A stretch of DNA of 64,000 bases. It comes from Enterococcus malodoratus ATCC 43197. GTDB taxonomy: Bacteria > Bacillota > Bacilli > Lactobacillales > Enterococcaceae. A program made the translations under genes and the position numbers. Shown here piece after piece: positions 8,673 to 18,397 of the stretch (position 1 is the first letter of the stretch; every line of letters begins with the position of its first letter). Under the pieces are notes generated by a model. The model was not told the DNA's origin and ran no database searches. It saw only the letters and a list, made by a program, of their open reading frames with translations. The DNA lies in the NCBI RefSeq assembly GCF_000407185.1, contig NZ_KE136481.1:265136-329135 (forward strand), read 5' to 3'.

Positions 8673-8700
8673 AGTATAACAGAATTTAAATTCTGTCCAA
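8673..8700 (-). promoter_or_regulatory. nox promoter with a perfect 18-bp palindrome filling the spacer
   Basis: On the minus strand, TTGGAC (8700-8695) and TATACT (8678-8673) are separated by 16 bp. The spacer and the last two bases of the -35 form the perfect palindrome ACAGAATTTAAATTCTGT (8679-8696). The position is ideal for a repressor of nox. I do not recognise the binding protein; the sequence is not a canonical Rex (TTGTGA-type), CcpA or PerR site. The rest of the 350-bp nox-tkt gap shows only the tkt terminator. Confidence 0.7.
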
Positions 8701-8928
8701 ATTGATTTGCTCACAGATAATCATTTTTATTTCTCTTAGCGATAATTTGTAAGCGCGATTAAGAATTAGTTTCACAGTTCCATGTTATGTATACTTCATT
8801 TGTTGAATTATATCGACTAAGTTTATGCCAATTACGAAGGCTAGAAGTGTATTTATCACCGTTTTGTGTGACCTGTTTGATTTTCCTGATACTCTATTTG
8901 CTTGATTCTTCTATGTAAACTCCGTAAC

Positions 8929-8963
8929 AAAAAAAGTTGAGAAGGTCTCCCTTCTCAACTTTA
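8929..8963 (-). terminator. Terminator of tkt
   Basis: AAAGTTGAGAAGG and CCTTCTCAACTTT form a near-perfect stem around a 4-nt loop. On the minus strand it is followed by a T-run, just downstream of the tkt stop. Confidence 0.9.
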
Positions 8964-8969
8964 TAAAGA

Positions 8970-10964
8970 TTATAATTCGTTAAATTTATTGACTACATTT
9001 TCAACAGTAAAACCAAATTGTTCTAAGACATAATCGCCAGGTGCTGATGCACCGAAGTGATCAATTCCGATCATCGTGCCTTCTGATCCAATGTAACGTT
9101 CCCAACCGAATGGTGAAGCAGCTTCGATTGCTACACGTTTTGCCACTGCTTTTGGTAAAACAGATTCTTTGTAAGCTTCGTCTTGAGCTTCAAACAGATC
9201 GAAGCTTGGAAGCGAAACTACAGAAACATCTTTACCTTGGGCTTTCAATTCTTTTTGAGCTTGAACAGCCAAGTTCACTTCAGAACCAGTCGCAATCAAA
9301 ATACCTTCTGGTGTATCAGATTCAGCTTTAGAAATTACGTATCCGCCCTTAGCAACACCATCTTTAGCCATGTTTTTACTGTTTGGTAAAACTGGTAAGT
9401 TTTGACGACTTAACACTAAAATTGTTGGTTTGTTTGTTGTTTCAAGTGCTTGAATCCATGCAGCAGAAGTTTCATTGCCATCGGCTGGCCGAATGACTTG
9501 AACATTCGGCATGCAGCGAACGCTGGCCAATTGTTCAATTGGTTCATGAGTTGGTCCATCTTCCCCAACAGCTACAGAATCATGTGTTAACACATAGACA
9601 ACTGGCAATCCTTGAATCGCAGACATCCGAACAGCAGGACGCAAGTAATCAGTGAATACAAAGAATGTTCCACCGTAAACGCGTGTACCGCCATGTAGAT
9701 GAATCCCATTCATCGCACTTGCCATTGCGAACTCGCGAACACCGAACCAAATGTTACGTCCTTCATAAGAACCAGGTTGGAATTCTGCTTCGTCAGCAAT
9801 TGTTGTGTTGTTTGAGCCAGATAAATCGGCTGATCCGCCCCAGATGTTTGGAACAACTTTAGCAATTTCCTGGATAGCATCTTTACTTGATACACGGCTT
9901 GCTTGTGCAGTTCCATCTTCATAAACAGGTAATGCTTCTTCCCAATTTTCTGGTAACTCGCCAGCAAAGGCCATTTTAAATTGCTTAGCTAAATCAGGAT
10001 GAGCATTTTCGTAGTTTTTAAACATTGCATCCCATTCAGTTTCTGTTTTAGCACCTTTATCATTAATTTCTTCTTTGAAACGTTTTGCAACTTCTTCTGG
10101 AACAGTGAAGTCAGGATATTCCCAACCATATACAGTTTTAGCAACATCAATTCCATCTTGTCCTAGAGGTGCCCCATGAACTGCTGATGTCCCTTCTTTG
10201 GGTGAACCGAAACCAATAACTGTTTTAATTTCAATCAATGATGGTTTATCTGTCTCAGCTTTTGCCTCATCGATTGCCTTAGAGATCGCTTCTAAGTCGT
10301 TCCCATCTTTAACCAAAATATGTTGCCAGCCATAGGCCTCGTAACGAGCACCAACATTTTCAGTGAAAGCTTTTGATGTTGGTCCGTCTAATGAAATATC
10401 ATTTGAATCGTATAATACGATTAATTTACCCAATTTCATATGACCAGCCATTGAACTAGCTTCGCCAGAAACACCTTCCATTAAATCACCATCGCCACAT
10501 AATGCATATGTGTAATGATCCATAACGTTAAAGCTGTCCCGGTTATAAGTTGCTGCTAAATGCGCCTCAGCCATTGCCATCCCAACTGAAGTTGAAATAC
10601 CTTGACCTAAAGGACCTGAAGTAGCTTCCACACCATCTGTGTGATGATACTCGGGATGACCTGGAGTTTTACTTTCCCATTGACGGAAGTTTTTTAAATC
10701 GTCAATAGTTACTTGATAACCTGCAAGATGCAACAAGCTGTAAAGCATTGCTGAACCATGTCCTGCAGATAGAATAAAACGGTCACGGTTTGGCCAGTTT
10801 AATGAAGTCGCTGGATTGATATTCAAATGCTTTGTCCATAGAGCATATGCCATTGGAGCTGCACCCATTGGTAGACCTGGATGACCTGAGTTTGCTTTTT
10901 GAATTGCCTCAATACTTAACGTTCTGATTGTGTTTACACCTAGTTGATCGATTTTGTCGAACAA
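8970..10964 (-). CDS. tkt: Transketolase
   Basis: The protein has 664 residues, the usual length. The thiamine-diphosphate motif GDGDLMEG...N is present ([20 protein letters not shown]), as are the N-terminal [18 protein letters not shown] and the pyrimidine-domain [21 protein letters not shown] with [16 protein letters not shown]. It transfers two-carbon units between sugar phosphates in the non-oxidative pentose phosphate pathway. The start is a TTG at 10964, preceded by AAGGAGG at 7 bp; there is no ATG in a comparable position. It stands alone between its own promoter region and terminator. Confidence 0.96.
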   Translation of the reverse strand: MFDKIDQLGVNTIRTLSIEAIQKANSGHPGLPMGAAPMAYALWTKHLNINPATSLNWPNRDRFILSAGHGSAMLYSLLHLAGYQVTIDDLKNFRQWESKTPGHPEYHHTDGVEATSGPLGQGISTSVGMAMAEAHLAATYNRDSFNVMDHYTYALCGDGDLMEGVSGEASSMAGHMKLGKLIVLYDSNDISLDGPTSKAFTENVGARYEAYGWQHILVKDGNDLEAISKAIDEAKAETDKPSLIEIKTVIGFGSPKEGTSAVHGAPLGQDGIDVAKTVYGWEYPDFTVPEEVAKRFKEEINDKGAKTETEWDAMFKNYENAHPDLAKQFKMAFAGELPENWEEALPVYEDGTAQASRVSSKDAIQEIAKVVPNIWGGSADLSGSNNTTIADEAEFQPGSYEGRNIWFGVREFAMASAMNGIHLHGGTRVYGGTFFVFTDYLRPAVRMSAIQGLPVVYVLTHDSVAVGEDGPTHEPIEQLASVRCMPNVQVIRPADGNETSAAWIQALETTNKPTILVLSRQNLPVLPNSKNMAKDGVAKGGYVISKAESDTPEGILIATGSEVNLAVQAQKELKAQGKDVSVVSLPSFDLFEAQDEAYKESVLPKAVAKRVAIEAASPFGWERYIGSEGTMIGIDHFGASAPGDYVLEQFGFTVENVVNKFNEL

Positions 10965-11056
10965 AATAGTTCCTCCTTTTTGGTCATAAATACTTTAATT
11001 ACAGATTCATTGTAACCGATTTATTTTGACATTTCAATCACTTACCATCAAAAGAT

Positions 11057-11299
11057 TTACTTTCTATTATGTAATCCTTTTTTCTTTTGGATTTTTTTCA
11101 ATTTTTCTGGAGTGACATCATTGCCTTCAGGATCAACGACTTTCATCCCTTCGATATGATGACGCATTCCGCTGCGGAATGAAGAGATATATTCTTCCCG
11201 CAAAACTTTCTGCTCGTGCGCTTCAGCGTCTGTTAAGCCAACAGTTTTCTTTTTTTTAGCCAACTCGTTGATTCGTGCAATTGTTTCATCGTTAATCAT
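11057..11299 (-). CDS. ynzC: DUF896 family protein (YnzC-like)
   Basis: The protein has 80 residues from the ATG at 11299 (AGAGG at 7 bp); a GTG three codons earlier is possible but overlaps the ribosome-binding site. The family signature [21 protein letters not shown] is followed by [17 protein letters not shown] and a Lys-rich C-terminus. YnzC folds as a two-helix hairpin; its molecular role is unknown. In Bacillus it sits in the LexA-regulated yneA-yneB-ynzC operon. Here too it is divergent from lexA, whose LexA box lies about 65 bp upstream of ynzC, so SOS co-regulation is plausible. Confidence 0.88.
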   Translation of the reverse strand: MINDETIARINELAKKKKTVGLTDAEAHEQKVLREEYISSFRSGMRHHIEGMKVVDPEGNDVTPEKLKKIQKKKGLHNRK

Positions 11300-11365
11300 C
11301 TTGAGCACCTCTTTTCCCTTTCTAATTATACATAAAAATTAGTAAGTTGAAAGTACAAACAAATA

Positions 11366-11379
11366 CGAACGCTTGTTTG
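11366..11379. promoter_or_regulatory. LexA (SOS) box between ynzC and lexA
   Basis: CGAACGCTTGTTTG matches the Gram-positive box CGAACNNNNGTTCG except at one position. It lies between divergent ynzC and lexA, about 55 bp before the lexA start, and would give the usual autoregulation. Confidence 0.8.
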
Positions 11380-11431
11380 ATTTGTTTGAATGATTATGCT
11401 ACACTAAAAAAAACGAAAGAAGGTGCGGGCA

Positions 11432-12055
11432 TTGGCAAAAAGAACGGAAACAAAACAATTAGAAGTTTTACGTTTCATTCATGAACGCGTTGAAAATAAA
11501 GGTTACCCACCCACTGTCAGAGAAATCGGAGAAGCTGTGAATCTTTCATCTACTTCCACAGTTCATGGCCATTTATCCAGATTAGAGAAAAAAGGTTGGA
11601 TTTTACGTGATCCAACAAAGCCGAGAGCTATTGAATTGACCATTACTGGTTTAGAAAAAATTGGAGCAACTCCGCAAGTTATTCCTATGTTAGGAGTCGT
11701 TACTGCTGGTGAGCCGATTTTAGCAGTCGAAGAGGCTTCAGACTTTTTCCCGGTTCCTCCGGATCTTTCCAGTGAAGAAGGCAGTCTGTTTATGCTGACG
11801 ATTCGCGGAGAAAGTATGATTAACGCAGGCATTTATGATGGGGATCACGTCATTGTTAGAAAACAATCATCAGCTACGAATGGCGAAATCGTGATCGCGA
11901 TGACTGATGAAAACGAGGCTACTTGTAAAAGATTCTATCGTGAAGCCGATCATATCCGTCTTCAGCCAGAAAATGATGAGTTAGCACCTTTGATATTTGA
12001 TAATGTATCCATTCTTGGGAAAGTTGTCGGATTGTACCGTAACCATATTTATTAA
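11432..12055 (+). CDS. lexA: SOS repressor LexA
   Basis: The protein has 207 residues from the TTG at 11432 (GAAGG at 8 bp, giving [15 protein letters not shown]); a GTG three codons upstream is a weaker choice. An N-terminal winged helix (residues about 1-70) includes the recognition segment [17 protein letters not shown]. The self-cleavage site Ala92-Gly93 lies in VVTAGEPI. The catalytic dyad is Ser128 (RGESM) and Lys166 (TCKRFY). RecA filaments trigger self-cleavage and so induce the SOS regulon. Its own box lies upstream, and two further boxes precede the next gene. Confidence 0.96.
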   Translation: MAKRTETKQLEVLRFIHERVENKGYPPTVREIGEAVNLSSTSTVHGHLSRLEKKGWILRDPTKPRAIELTITGLEKIGATPQVIPMLGVVTAGEPILAVEEASDFFPVPPDLSSEEGSLFMLTIRGESMINAGIYDGDHVIVRKQSSATNGEIVIAMTDENEATCKRFYREADHIRLQPENDELAPLIFDNVSILGKVVGLYRNHIY

Positions 12056-12083
12056 TCGGAATTCACTTCCGATTATTTTTTTC

Positions 12084-12133
12084 TTTACAAAACGAACAAA
12101 CATTCGTATAATGGGTATACAAACACACGTTCG
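12084..12133 (+). promoter_or_regulatory. SOS promoter with two LexA boxes
   Basis: TTTACA (12084-12089) and TATAAT (12107-12112) are spaced by exactly 17 bp. The spacer's last 14 bp are CGAACAAACATTCG (12093-12106), a LexA box with one mismatch. A second box, CAAACACACGTTCG (12120-12133), also one mismatch, covers the expected transcription start; box centres are 27 bp apart. This is the architecture of a tightly repressed SOS gene. Confidence 0.88.
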
Positions 12134-12157
12134 CGTATTTATTAGGAGTGATTATTG

Positions 12158-12421
12158 ATGAAAGCAGTAAGAAGATTTGGTTTAATTATCGCAGTTTTGT
12201 TGCTTGGTTTATTGATTGGCAAGTTGGGATCCCTAGCCACGATCGTCATTTTTTCTGGGTTGTTCCTTGTTTGGTTCATGTTATGGGATGAACGTAAATA
12301 TGCTCAGCATTACGCTGAACATGAATACGAAGAAGATATTGAAGAAGAACATTACTATAAAGAACCAGCCGAAGATTTCTATTACGTGACTTATGATCAT
12401 CATTATCACAAGTCTGCTTAA
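12158..12421 (+). CDS. Small LexA-regulated membrane protein, candidate SOS effector
   Basis: The protein has 87 residues from the ATG at 12158 (AGGAG at 9 bp). A short basic N-terminus (MKAVRRFG) leads into a hydrophobic stretch (residues about 6-46) that can form one long or two short membrane helices. The tail is strongly acidic and unusually rich in His, Tyr and Glu (about residues 49-87). There is no LysM domain, so it is not a plain YneA homologue, and I do not recognise the family. Its location directly after lexA, two LexA boxes in its promoter and small membrane-protein build parallel the SOS division inhibitors SosA (Staphylococcus) and YneA (Bacillus). The division-inhibitor role is inference from that parallel only. 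A strong terminator follows. Confidence 0.85.
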   Translation: MKAVRRFGLIIAVLLLGLLIGKLGSLATIVIFSGLFLVWFMLWDERKYAQHYAEHEYEEDIEEEHYYKEPAEDFYYVTYDHHYHKSA

Positions 12422-12434
12422 AAATACTACTCTG

Positions 12435-12465
12435 AACTGCTAGATATCATTCTAGCAGTTTTTTT
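12435..12465 (+). terminator. Terminator after the SOS membrane protein gene
   Basis: AACTGCTAGA/TCTAGCAGTT is a perfect 10-bp stem with a 6-nt loop followed by seven T. Confidence 0.92.
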
Positions 12466-12472
12466 GTGCATA

Positions 12473-12501
12473 GAAAAAAGCTGGAGATTTTTCTCCAGCT
12501 C
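12473..12501 (-). terminator. Terminator of apt
   Basis: AGCTGGAGA/TCTCCAGCT arms are followed on the minus strand by a T-run, immediately after the apt stop codon. Confidence 0.88.
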
Positions 12502-12506
12502 ACTGA

Positions 12507-13019
12507 TTAATAATCCATTAAAGTTAAAATATCATATCCTTGGATTTTGTCACGGCCGTGCAACTCTTCCAATTCGATCAAGAACGCACACCCCACAACA
12601 ATACCGCCGAGTTGTTCAACAAGTTCGATCGTCGCTTTGATCGTTCCACCGGTAGCTAATAAATCATCGGTAATCAGTACACGTTGACCAGGATTAATAG
12701 CATCGCTATGAATTGTTAATGTATCTGTTCCATACTCTTTTTCGTATTCGACTTCAATTACTTCACGAGGTAATTTACCTGGTTTACGAACAGGTGCAAA
12801 ACCTAGCCCTAATTCAAATGCCACTGGACATCCTACGATGAAGCCCCGAGCCTCTGGTCCAACGACCATATCTATTTGTTTTTCTTTTGCGTAATTTACA
12901 ATTTGCTTTGTCGCTTCACGATATGCATCACCATCAGCCATCAGTGGCGAAATATCGCGAAAGACGATCCCTTCCTTTGGATAATCTGGAATACTAGCAA
13001 TGTAGTCTTTCAAGTTCAT
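12507..13019 (-). CDS. apt: Adenine phosphoribosyltransferase
   Basis: The protein has 170 residues from the ATG at 13019; the ribosome-binding site AGGAGG overlaps the recJ stop codon. The type I PRTase PRPP loop is [13 protein letters not shown], with the hood-associated FRDISPLM and [10 protein letters not shown] typical of Apt. It converts adenine and PRPP to AMP (purine salvage, cytoplasm). The recJ-apt pair, 14 bp apart, is a conserved operon in lactic acid bacteria. Confidence 0.96.
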   Translation of the reverse strand: MNLKDYIASIPDYPKEGIVFRDISPLMADGDAYREATKQIVNYAKEKQIDMVVGPEARGFIVGCPVAFELGLGFAPVRKPGKLPREVIEVEYEKEYGTDTLTIHSDAINPGQRVLITDDLLATGGTIKATIELVEQLGGIVVGCAFLIELEELHGRDKIQGYDILTLMDY

Positions 13020-13033
13020 GTTGGTTGTTCCTC

Positions 13034-15313
13034 CTAGCCTTTCAGCCAATTTCTAATAGTTTCAATATCATTCATTAATAAAAACTCTTCGCTATCAATT
13101 CGAGCCATGCGTTTTTGATAAATCTTACTCTCTTCAAAAGCCCGTGTCTCGGGAGACTCGACCATTTGTAAAACGCCGTCGTTTATTGTAACAAATTTCA
13201 GCTCAGAAAACACGTGAATCATGAATACTAATAATTTTTCTGGAATTCTTAAGTAATTTGAAACATTTTTTAGTTTAAACCGAATATCTACTCGTGGCTG
13301 TTTTTGGAAAAATTGATACAGTTTGGTAAATTGATCGCGACTAGGTAGACCATTTAAATATGCTTCATCTGGACTATATAGGTACAAATAGATTCGTTCA
13401 AACCTTCCCGAGATAGAAATATTCTTTAGCAGTTCTTTTTGATCCGGGCAATCAAGGACAACTAACTGGTCAAAGTCGGACCAAGAGATAGCCTCATTAT
13501 ATAAAGTAATTGGCTGCTCTAATTCCTTAGCAAATAGATTTTGACTTTTTTCTTCAAAAGCTAAATACAACACATTTCCACTTTCGATTTTTTGATTCCA
13601 AGTATATTTTGCCCGACGATCGATCACCTGCATTCCATCCGAAGCAAAATCAATTAAACGTAATTGAACCTTTTTCTGGCCATTCCATTCGTTGATTTCT
13701 AAATCTCCAACAAACTGAGTATCCGGTTGCTGAATCTCTTCTCCTTCTGCTCCAAAGCCAAAGCCGATTGCATCCAATTTCCCCTCATCATTTTTCAATG
13801 AGAATTTGACATGCTGCTGATCACTACCGATACGCTTGAAGAAGCTGACTCCACCATCTACTAAAAAATGAGGAGCCGGATTATCTGTTCCAAACGGAGC
13901 GAGCTTTTTCAATTCTTCGACAAATTTTAAGTTAATTACTGATAATGACAGTGCCTCATCAATCAACAATCCGGACCCTTTTGTCAGATCAATCTGCTCT
14001 GCCGAAATATAATCGTTCATCATTTGCCGTAAGTTAGCAATATTCTCAGCTGGCATGGTTAGTCCGACAGCAGCTGCATGTCCTCCGAAGTGTGTAAACT
14101 CCGATCGCATTGTGTTTAGCATACTGAATAGATCCAATGCCTCAATACTTCTACCCGATCCTTTGGCAACGCCATTTTCATCAATAGATAAAATGATAGT
14201 TGGTTTTCCAGTTTGCTTTAAAATATTCCCAGCCACGATCCCTAAGACACCGGGATTCCACCCTTCCGCCGCAATCAGATGAACTGCGTCTGCTGGATTG
14301 ACTAAAGAGGAGGCTTCAGTCGTCGTATCTTGTACAATTTTTTTTCGTTCATCATTGATCTGATTCAGCTTTTCCGCTAAATTATGAGCAATAGTTTCAT
14401 CGAAAGTTGTCATCAATTCAACGGCCGGATTTGGATCACCTAGACGTCCAATCGCGTTTAACCTTGGGCCTAAACTGAAACCGATACTTGTCTCGTCAAC
14501 TTTTTGCAGCTCAACGCTGCTGACTTTTAACAATTCTAGTAAGCCTAGTCGTTGCGTTTGTTTGATTGCCTGTAAGCCTAATTTAACAAGATTACGATTT
14601 TCTCCAGTCATGGAAACTAGATCCGCAACAGTACCGATCGTTACTAGATCTAACATTTCTAGTGGAACTTCTTCTAATAACGCCGTAGCTAATTTGAAAG
14701 CCACGCCGGCGCCAGCCAACTCTCCAAAAGGATAATGACCCTCCGGATGGCGAGGATGAACGATACAATAGGCATCTGGTAAAACTGGCGGCATCTCATG
14801 GTGATCAGTGACAATCACATCCACTCCTTGAGAATTGGCGAAATCAATCGCTTCATTTCCCGCAACACCATTATCCACTGTAATAATTAATTGAATTCCC
14901 TCAGTGATTTTTTCTGCAAAAAGTTCCTTATTTGGACCATATCCATGAATAAAACGATTGGGTAAAACATAATGAACATCTGCGCCAATCATTTCTAAAG
15001 TTTCTAACATAATAGATGTACTTGTAATTCCATCTGCATCATAATCACCATAAATTAAAATCGGCTGCCCATCCATGATAGCGGCTTGAATTCGTTCTAC
15101 AGCCTTATCCATGTCATGCATCAAAAATGGATCATGTAAATCATCAATATCAGCTTTCATTAACTGCGAAAATTCTTCTGATGTATGTATATTTCGATTC
15201 CATAAAAGTTTAAGAAAGGCTTCGCTATATCCTTGATTTAACATTTCAGTTTTAAACGTTGAATCAACTGGTGTCGCTTCCCTGAACTGCCAATCGAAGT
15301 TTGATTTTTTCAC
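13034..15313 (-). CDS. recJ: Single-strand-specific 5'-3' exonuclease RecJ
   Basis: The protein has 759 residues, taking the GTG at 15313 after GGGAAGTGAT; a TTG five codons upstream is an alternative, so the start is uncertain. DHH phosphoesterase motifs appear in order: [12 protein letters not shown] (motif I), [11 protein letters not shown] (II), VTDHHEMPP (III, DHH), then the DHHA1 motif [11 protein letters not shown]. An OB-fold region and the roughly 200-residue C-terminal extension usual in Firmicutes RecJ follow. It resects single-stranded DNA in recombination, mismatch and base-excision repair. It is upstream of apt in one transcription unit. Confidence 0.94.
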   Translation of the reverse strand: MKKSNFDWQFREATPVDSTFKTEMLNQGYSEAFLKLLWNRNIHTSEEFSQLMKADIDDLHDPFLMHDMDKAVERIQAAIMDGQPILIYGDYDADGITSTSIMLETLEMIGADVHYVLPNRFIHGYGPNKELFAEKITEGIQLIITVDNGVAGNEAIDFANSQGVDVIVTDHHEMPPVLPDAYCIVHPRHPEGHYPFGELAGAGVAFKLATALLEEVPLEMLDLVTIGTVADLVSMTGENRNLVKLGLQAIKQTQRLGLLELLKVSSVELQKVDETSIGFSLGPRLNAIGRLGDPNPAVELMTTFDETIAHNLAEKLNQINDERKKIVQDTTTEASSLVNPADAVHLIAAEGWNPGVLGIVAGNILKQTGKPTIILSIDENGVAKGSGRSIEALDLFSMLNTMRSEFTHFGGHAAAVGLTMPAENIANLRQMMNDYISAEQIDLTKGSGLLIDEALSLSVINLKFVEELKKLAPFGTDNPAPHFLVDGGVSFFKRIGSDQQHVKFSLKNDEGKLDAIGFGFGAEGEEIQQPDTQFVGDLEINEWNGQKKVQLRLIDFASDGMQVIDRRAKYTWNQKIESGNVLYLAFEEKSQNLFAKELEQPITLYNEAISWSDFDQLVVLDCPDQKELLKNISISGRFERIYLYLYSPDEAYLNGLPSRDQFTKLYQFFQKQPRVDIRFKLKNVSNYLRIPEKLLVFMIHVFSELKFVTINDGVLQMVESPETRAFEESKIYQKRMARIDSEEFLLMNDIETIRNWLKG

Positions 15314-15366
15314 TTTATCACTTCCCAACCGTATTAGTATAGCAAAAAATAATGAGACACGAAAGA

Positions 15367-15401
15367 GAAGAAGACCTTAGTTTTTCAACTAAAGTCTTCT
15401 T
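15367..15401 (-). terminator. Hairpin between lapA-like gene and recJ
   Basis: AAGAAGAC(T)TTAG and CTAA(G)GTCTTCTT pair on the minus strand around TTGAAAAA. The following tract is C/T-mixed, so this is a moderate terminator or an attenuator before recJ. Confidence 0.6.
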
Positions 15402-15403
15402 GA

Positions 15404-15832
15404 TTAGTCATAATAATCAATTGGTTGATTTTCTTTTTTTCTTGGCTCTGTACTTTCCAACTCAGCTAAAGCTAAATCCTTTTCTTTTAACAGGCTTTCA
15501 TAATTGGCCTTCAACACAGCAATTTCATTTTCTTGCTCTCGTTGAAAGGTGGCCTTTTCTTCTGCTAACTTTTGCTCGTTGTTCGTTTCAAAACTTTGAA
15601 TAGTTTCCTTCAACTGCTTAATTTCTTTACGCTGCTGGAAAAGTGTTGCTCCAGAAGTTAATAAAACTACTAACGCTCCTATCAAGGCCGAACCAATAAT
15701 AACCAGTACCAGTGATAGATAAATTTTCTTGATCAAAAAATTTACTGGAACCTCCTGGCTGTTAGAGAGGGCAAATATCACGATCAGCAAAACTAAGAGG
15801 AATCCCAAAAAAACCTTCCATTGTTTTTTCAT
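15404..15832 (-). CDS. LapA-domain (DUF1049) membrane protein
   Basis: The protein has 142 residues. Two membrane helices (about residues 8-24 and 38-61) carry the DUF1049/LapA pattern ALSNSQEVPVNFLIKK...LVLVIIGSALIGAL. They are followed by a cytoplasmic coiled coil of about 60 residues (QQRKEIKQLKETIQ onward) and a charged tail. LapA/YciS proteins act with LapB in LPS control in Gram-negatives; in Gram-positives lacking LPS the function is unknown. It lies 9 bp after the SDR gene and so is co-transcribed with it, upstream of recJ-apt. Confidence 0.82.
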   Translation of the reverse strand: MKKQWKVFLGFLLVLLIVIFALSNSQEVPVNFLIKKIYLSLVLVIIGSALIGALVVLLTSGATLFQQRKEIKQLKETIQSFETNNEQKLAEEKATFQREQENEIAVLKANYESLLKEKDLALAELESTEPRKKENQPIDYYD

Positions 15833-15841
15833 TTCGTCTTC

Positions 15842-16630
15842 CTACTTCCTGTTAAATAGACCACCTGCTAGAAAATCTCCAATGTGAGGAAACAGTCCAT
15901 AAAACCGACTGGCCCCCTCCATAATGATTGGTCGATTAATCTCGCGAGTCGGTCTGCCCATTTTATTAACGATTGTTCTTGCCAACTTATGCGGATCTAA
16001 GACAACTCCACCTAAATTATCTAAATAACTTCCGCTTGGATCGGCTTTGTCAAAGAACTCTGTTGCAATTGGTCCCGGATTAATAGTTGTTACATATACA
16101 TTTTCTGTCCGCAATTCTAAACGCAGCGCATTTGAAAAACCAAGTACCGCAAATTTTGTAGCAGAATAAACGGTAGATTTTGGTGTCGCCATTTTTCCAG
16201 CCATAGAAGCAACATTAAAAATATGCCCAGACTTGTTTTTTACCATTGAGATTGCAATTTTTTGTGTGAAATACATCATTCCCAACACATTTACTTCAAA
16301 CATGTTTTTAGCGACGTTCAAATCAAAATCTACAAAACTATCAAACAGTCCAAAACCGGCATTATTGACTAACACATCTACTTCACCGACCTCATCAGCA
16401 ATTTTTTCAATCACTGACTCAACGCTATCTGGATCTGAAATATCTAGTTGAAATGCATAAGCTTCTTTACCGCTTAAATCACTACAATGTTCTTTTACTT
16501 GACCAATTAAATTGATCCGGCGAGCACAGGTAACAACAATTGCCCCACGTTTGGCTGCCTCATAGCAAATTTGCTCTCCTAAACCAGCAGAACCGCCAGT
16601 CACTACGACCACTTTATCTGTTAAATCCAT
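15842..16630 (-). CDS. Short-chain dehydrogenase/reductase
   Basis: The protein has 262 residues with a classical SDR fold: the cofactor motif VVTGGSAGLGEQI, NNAGFGLF, the catalytic Ser in NVASMAG and YSATK (Tyr-X3-Lys). An Arg pair after beta-2 (CARRINL) favours NADP(H). A C-terminal extension (about residues 225-262) resembles that of the YqjQ/DltE-like SDRs, which act on unknown substrates near membranes. Substrate cannot be deduced. The conserved neighbourhood rnz-SDR-lapA-recJ-apt of Enterococcus suggests a housekeeping role. Confidence 0.9.
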   Translation of the reverse strand: MDLTDKVVVVTGGSAGLGEQICYEAAKRGAIVVTCARRINLIGQVKEHCSDLSGKEAYAFQLDISDPDSVESVIEKIADEVGEVDVLVNNAGFGLFDSFVDFDLNVAKNMFEVNVLGMMYFTQKIAISMVKNKSGHIFNVASMAGKMATPKSTVYSATKFAVLGFSNALRLELRTENVYVTTINPGPIATEFFDKADPSGSYLDNLGGVVLDPHKLARTIVNKMGRPTREINRPIIMEGASRFYGLFPHIGDFLAGGLFNRK

Positions 16631-16691
16631 CGAATTCCCCTCTTTCTATCAGGAAAATATATTCTTAAAATTCTTATACCGTTAATCATTC

Positions 16692-17615
16692 TTATGAGAA
16701 CGGAACATCAATACTATCAAAATCTTTTGCTATTTGTGTATTGGGAAAAATATCTTGCGCCTCTTCTTCCAATTCCTTCGCCTCTTTAGCAAGGTATCTC
16801 GCAGAAATGTGAGTCAGCATCAATTTTTTTGCATGTGCTTCTTTAGCAATTGTCGCTGCTTGATGCGTTGTAGAATGGAAATAAGCCTGCGCAAGTTTTG
16901 CTTCGTTCTTATTAAAGGTACTCTCATGAACGATAACATCACTATTTTTAGCAAATTGACTAGACCTATCAGTAAATCGTGTATCACCAAAAATCGTTAC
17001 GATCCGCCCTTTTTTACTTTCCCCGACAAAGTCCGCACCATCTATTATACGACCATCAGCTAACGTAACTTTTTGTCCTTGCTTCAATTTCCCATAAATC
17101 GGTCCGGCAGGAATTCCTAAGTCTGCTAATTTCTCTACTTGAAGCATGCCATCATGGTCTGATTCTTGGATACGAAATCCATAACTATCAATTCCGTGAT
17201 CTAAAAGCATACATTCAACGGTGAAATCCTTGTCTTTAAAGATAATGCCTTCACTTAGCTCGATAAAATGTAAAGGGTAAGCTAAATGAGTCTTCGTTAC
17301 CTGCAAAGATGTTCGAACATAGTTTTCCAAACCAGCAGGTCCATAAATCTCAATTGGTTCTTCTCCACCTTGAAATGAACGACTGCTCAATAAACCTGGT
17401 AAGCCAAAAATATGATCTCCATGCAGATGAGAAATAAAGATCTTCTCAATTTTACGTGGTCTTATATTCGTACGTAAAATCTGCATCTGAGTTCCTTCTC
17501 CGCAATCAAATAGCCAGATTGCATTACGTTCATCTAACAATTTCAACGCAAGACCGCTAACATTCCGATGCTTTGCGGGTACACCTGCACCCGTTCCTAA
17601 AAATTCTAATTCCAT
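16692..17615 (-). CDS. rnz: Ribonuclease Z (tRNA 3' endonuclease)
   Basis: The protein has 307 residues, the short RNase Z form. The metallo-beta-lactamase motif SHLHGDHIFGLPG (HxHxDH) binds two zinc ions. FLGTGAGVPAKHRNVSG at the N-terminus and the tRNA-gripping exosite around YGPAGLENY are family hallmarks, and HSTTHQAATIAKEA carries a late metal His. It trims 3' trailers of tRNA precursors lacking an encoded CCA; the tRNA-Gln in this window lacks CCA. A promoter-like TTGCGC-N17-TAAAAT lies just upstream on the minus strand. Confidence 0.95.
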   Translation of the reverse strand: MELEFLGTGAGVPAKHRNVSGLALKLLDERNAIWLFDCGEGTQMQILRTNIRPRKIEKIFISHLHGDHIFGLPGLLSSRSFQGGEEPIEIYGPAGLENYVRTSLQVTKTHLAYPLHFIELSEGIIFKDKDFTVECMLLDHGIDSYGFRIQESDHDGMLQVEKLADLGIPAGPIYGKLKQGQKVTLADGRIIDGADFVGESKKGRIVTIFGDTRFTDRSSQFAKNSDVIVHESTFNKNEAKLAQAYFHSTTHQAATIAKEAHAKKLMLTHISARYLAKEAKELEEEAQDIFPNTQIAKDFDSIDVPFS

Positions 17616-17707
17616 AATTCTCCTGACTTTCTATCGAATTATTATTATTTTAGAAGAAAGTCTTACTTTGCGCAATCTAAATAAAAAAAATATTATCTCA
17701 GGTATAA

Positions 17708-18253
17708 TTATTTTTCTGAATCAGTATCCGAAGAATCCTTTTCTTTGGAAGCTTTTGCCATCTCTTGTGTCTTCTTTACATCCGCTTCAACATCTTCGTA
17801 ATCAAGGCGTGTAATTTCTCCGCCTAAATCCATCATAATTAATTGATTCAAAGGACGGTTATCTTCCTCTTCTGCAATTAATAATAGAGCAGTATCGCCT
17901 TCGCCGATTTTATCAACTAAAAACTCAAAGACGCCTGTCGCATCACGAACTTCTTTCGCATCTTGTGTTGCCCCAATCATTCCACCAGTAAACCATCCTA
18001 GCAAAATGCCGACCGGTCCACCAAGGATGCCGACCATCATGCCTATCAAACCACCCGTAGAACTCTTATTGCTACCAGTGAAGTCTAAGAAATCCTCAAT
18101 CTCAAACTTGTGTTCACCGTCATCGGAATGATGCACAACAGCCATTTGTTCTCCTTTGAATGCCTTGTTCATATGCAATCGTTTTGCTTTTGAAAAGGCC
18201 TCGTAGGCTTTTGACTCTACATCGAAATTCATAATTATCACACGTTTTTCCAT
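17708..18253 (-). CDS. DUF1269-type membrane-associated protein
   Basis: The protein has 181 residues with AAGGAG 7 bp before the ATG. The middle holds a glycine-rich hydrophobic segment (residues about 66-95, GGLIGMMVGILGGPVGILLG) typical of DUF1269 proteins, flanked by a ferredoxin-like N-terminal part and a C-terminal acidic/Ser/Lys tail. The family is described only as stress-linked in a few species, and its function is unknown. It has its own unit, downstream of the winged-helix regulator on the same strand. Confidence 0.78.
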   Translation of the reverse strand: MEKRVIIMNFDVESKAYEAFSKAKRLHMNKAFKGEQMAVVHHSDDGEHKFEIEDFLDFTGSNKSSTGGLIGMMVGILGGPVGILLGWFTGGMIGATQDAKEVRDATGVFEFLVDKIGEGDTALLLIAEEEDNRPLNQLIMMDLGGEITRLDYEDVEADVKKTQEMAKASKEKDSSDTDSEK

Positions 18254-18365
18254 TTGCTTTCGCTCCTTCGTACTTTTAATTATAGTTTAGCAATAAATGA
18301 ATTATTTTGAAAATAGAACGAGTTTATACAACATAAAATAGTTATGTCAACTAAATGATTCTAAA

Positions 18366-18397
18366 TAAAAAACTGGGAATTAATTCCCAGTTTTTAT
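18366..18397 (-). terminator. Terminator of the orphan winged-helix regulator
   Basis: AAAAACTGGGAATTAATTCCCAGTTTTT is a near-perfect palindrome with A/T runs on both sides. It overlaps the stop codon of the minus-strand gene. Confidence 0.88.

Noticed and set aside
8701-8928. Rex-binding site upstream of nox
   Set aside because: I found no TTGTGA-type inverted repeat of sufficient quality; TTTGTAAGC...TTTCACAG is too far from consensus.
11423-11431. GTG at 11423 as lexA start
   Set aside because: It overlaps the ribosome-binding site region; the TTG at 11432 gives the conserved MAKRTETKQ start with proper spacing.
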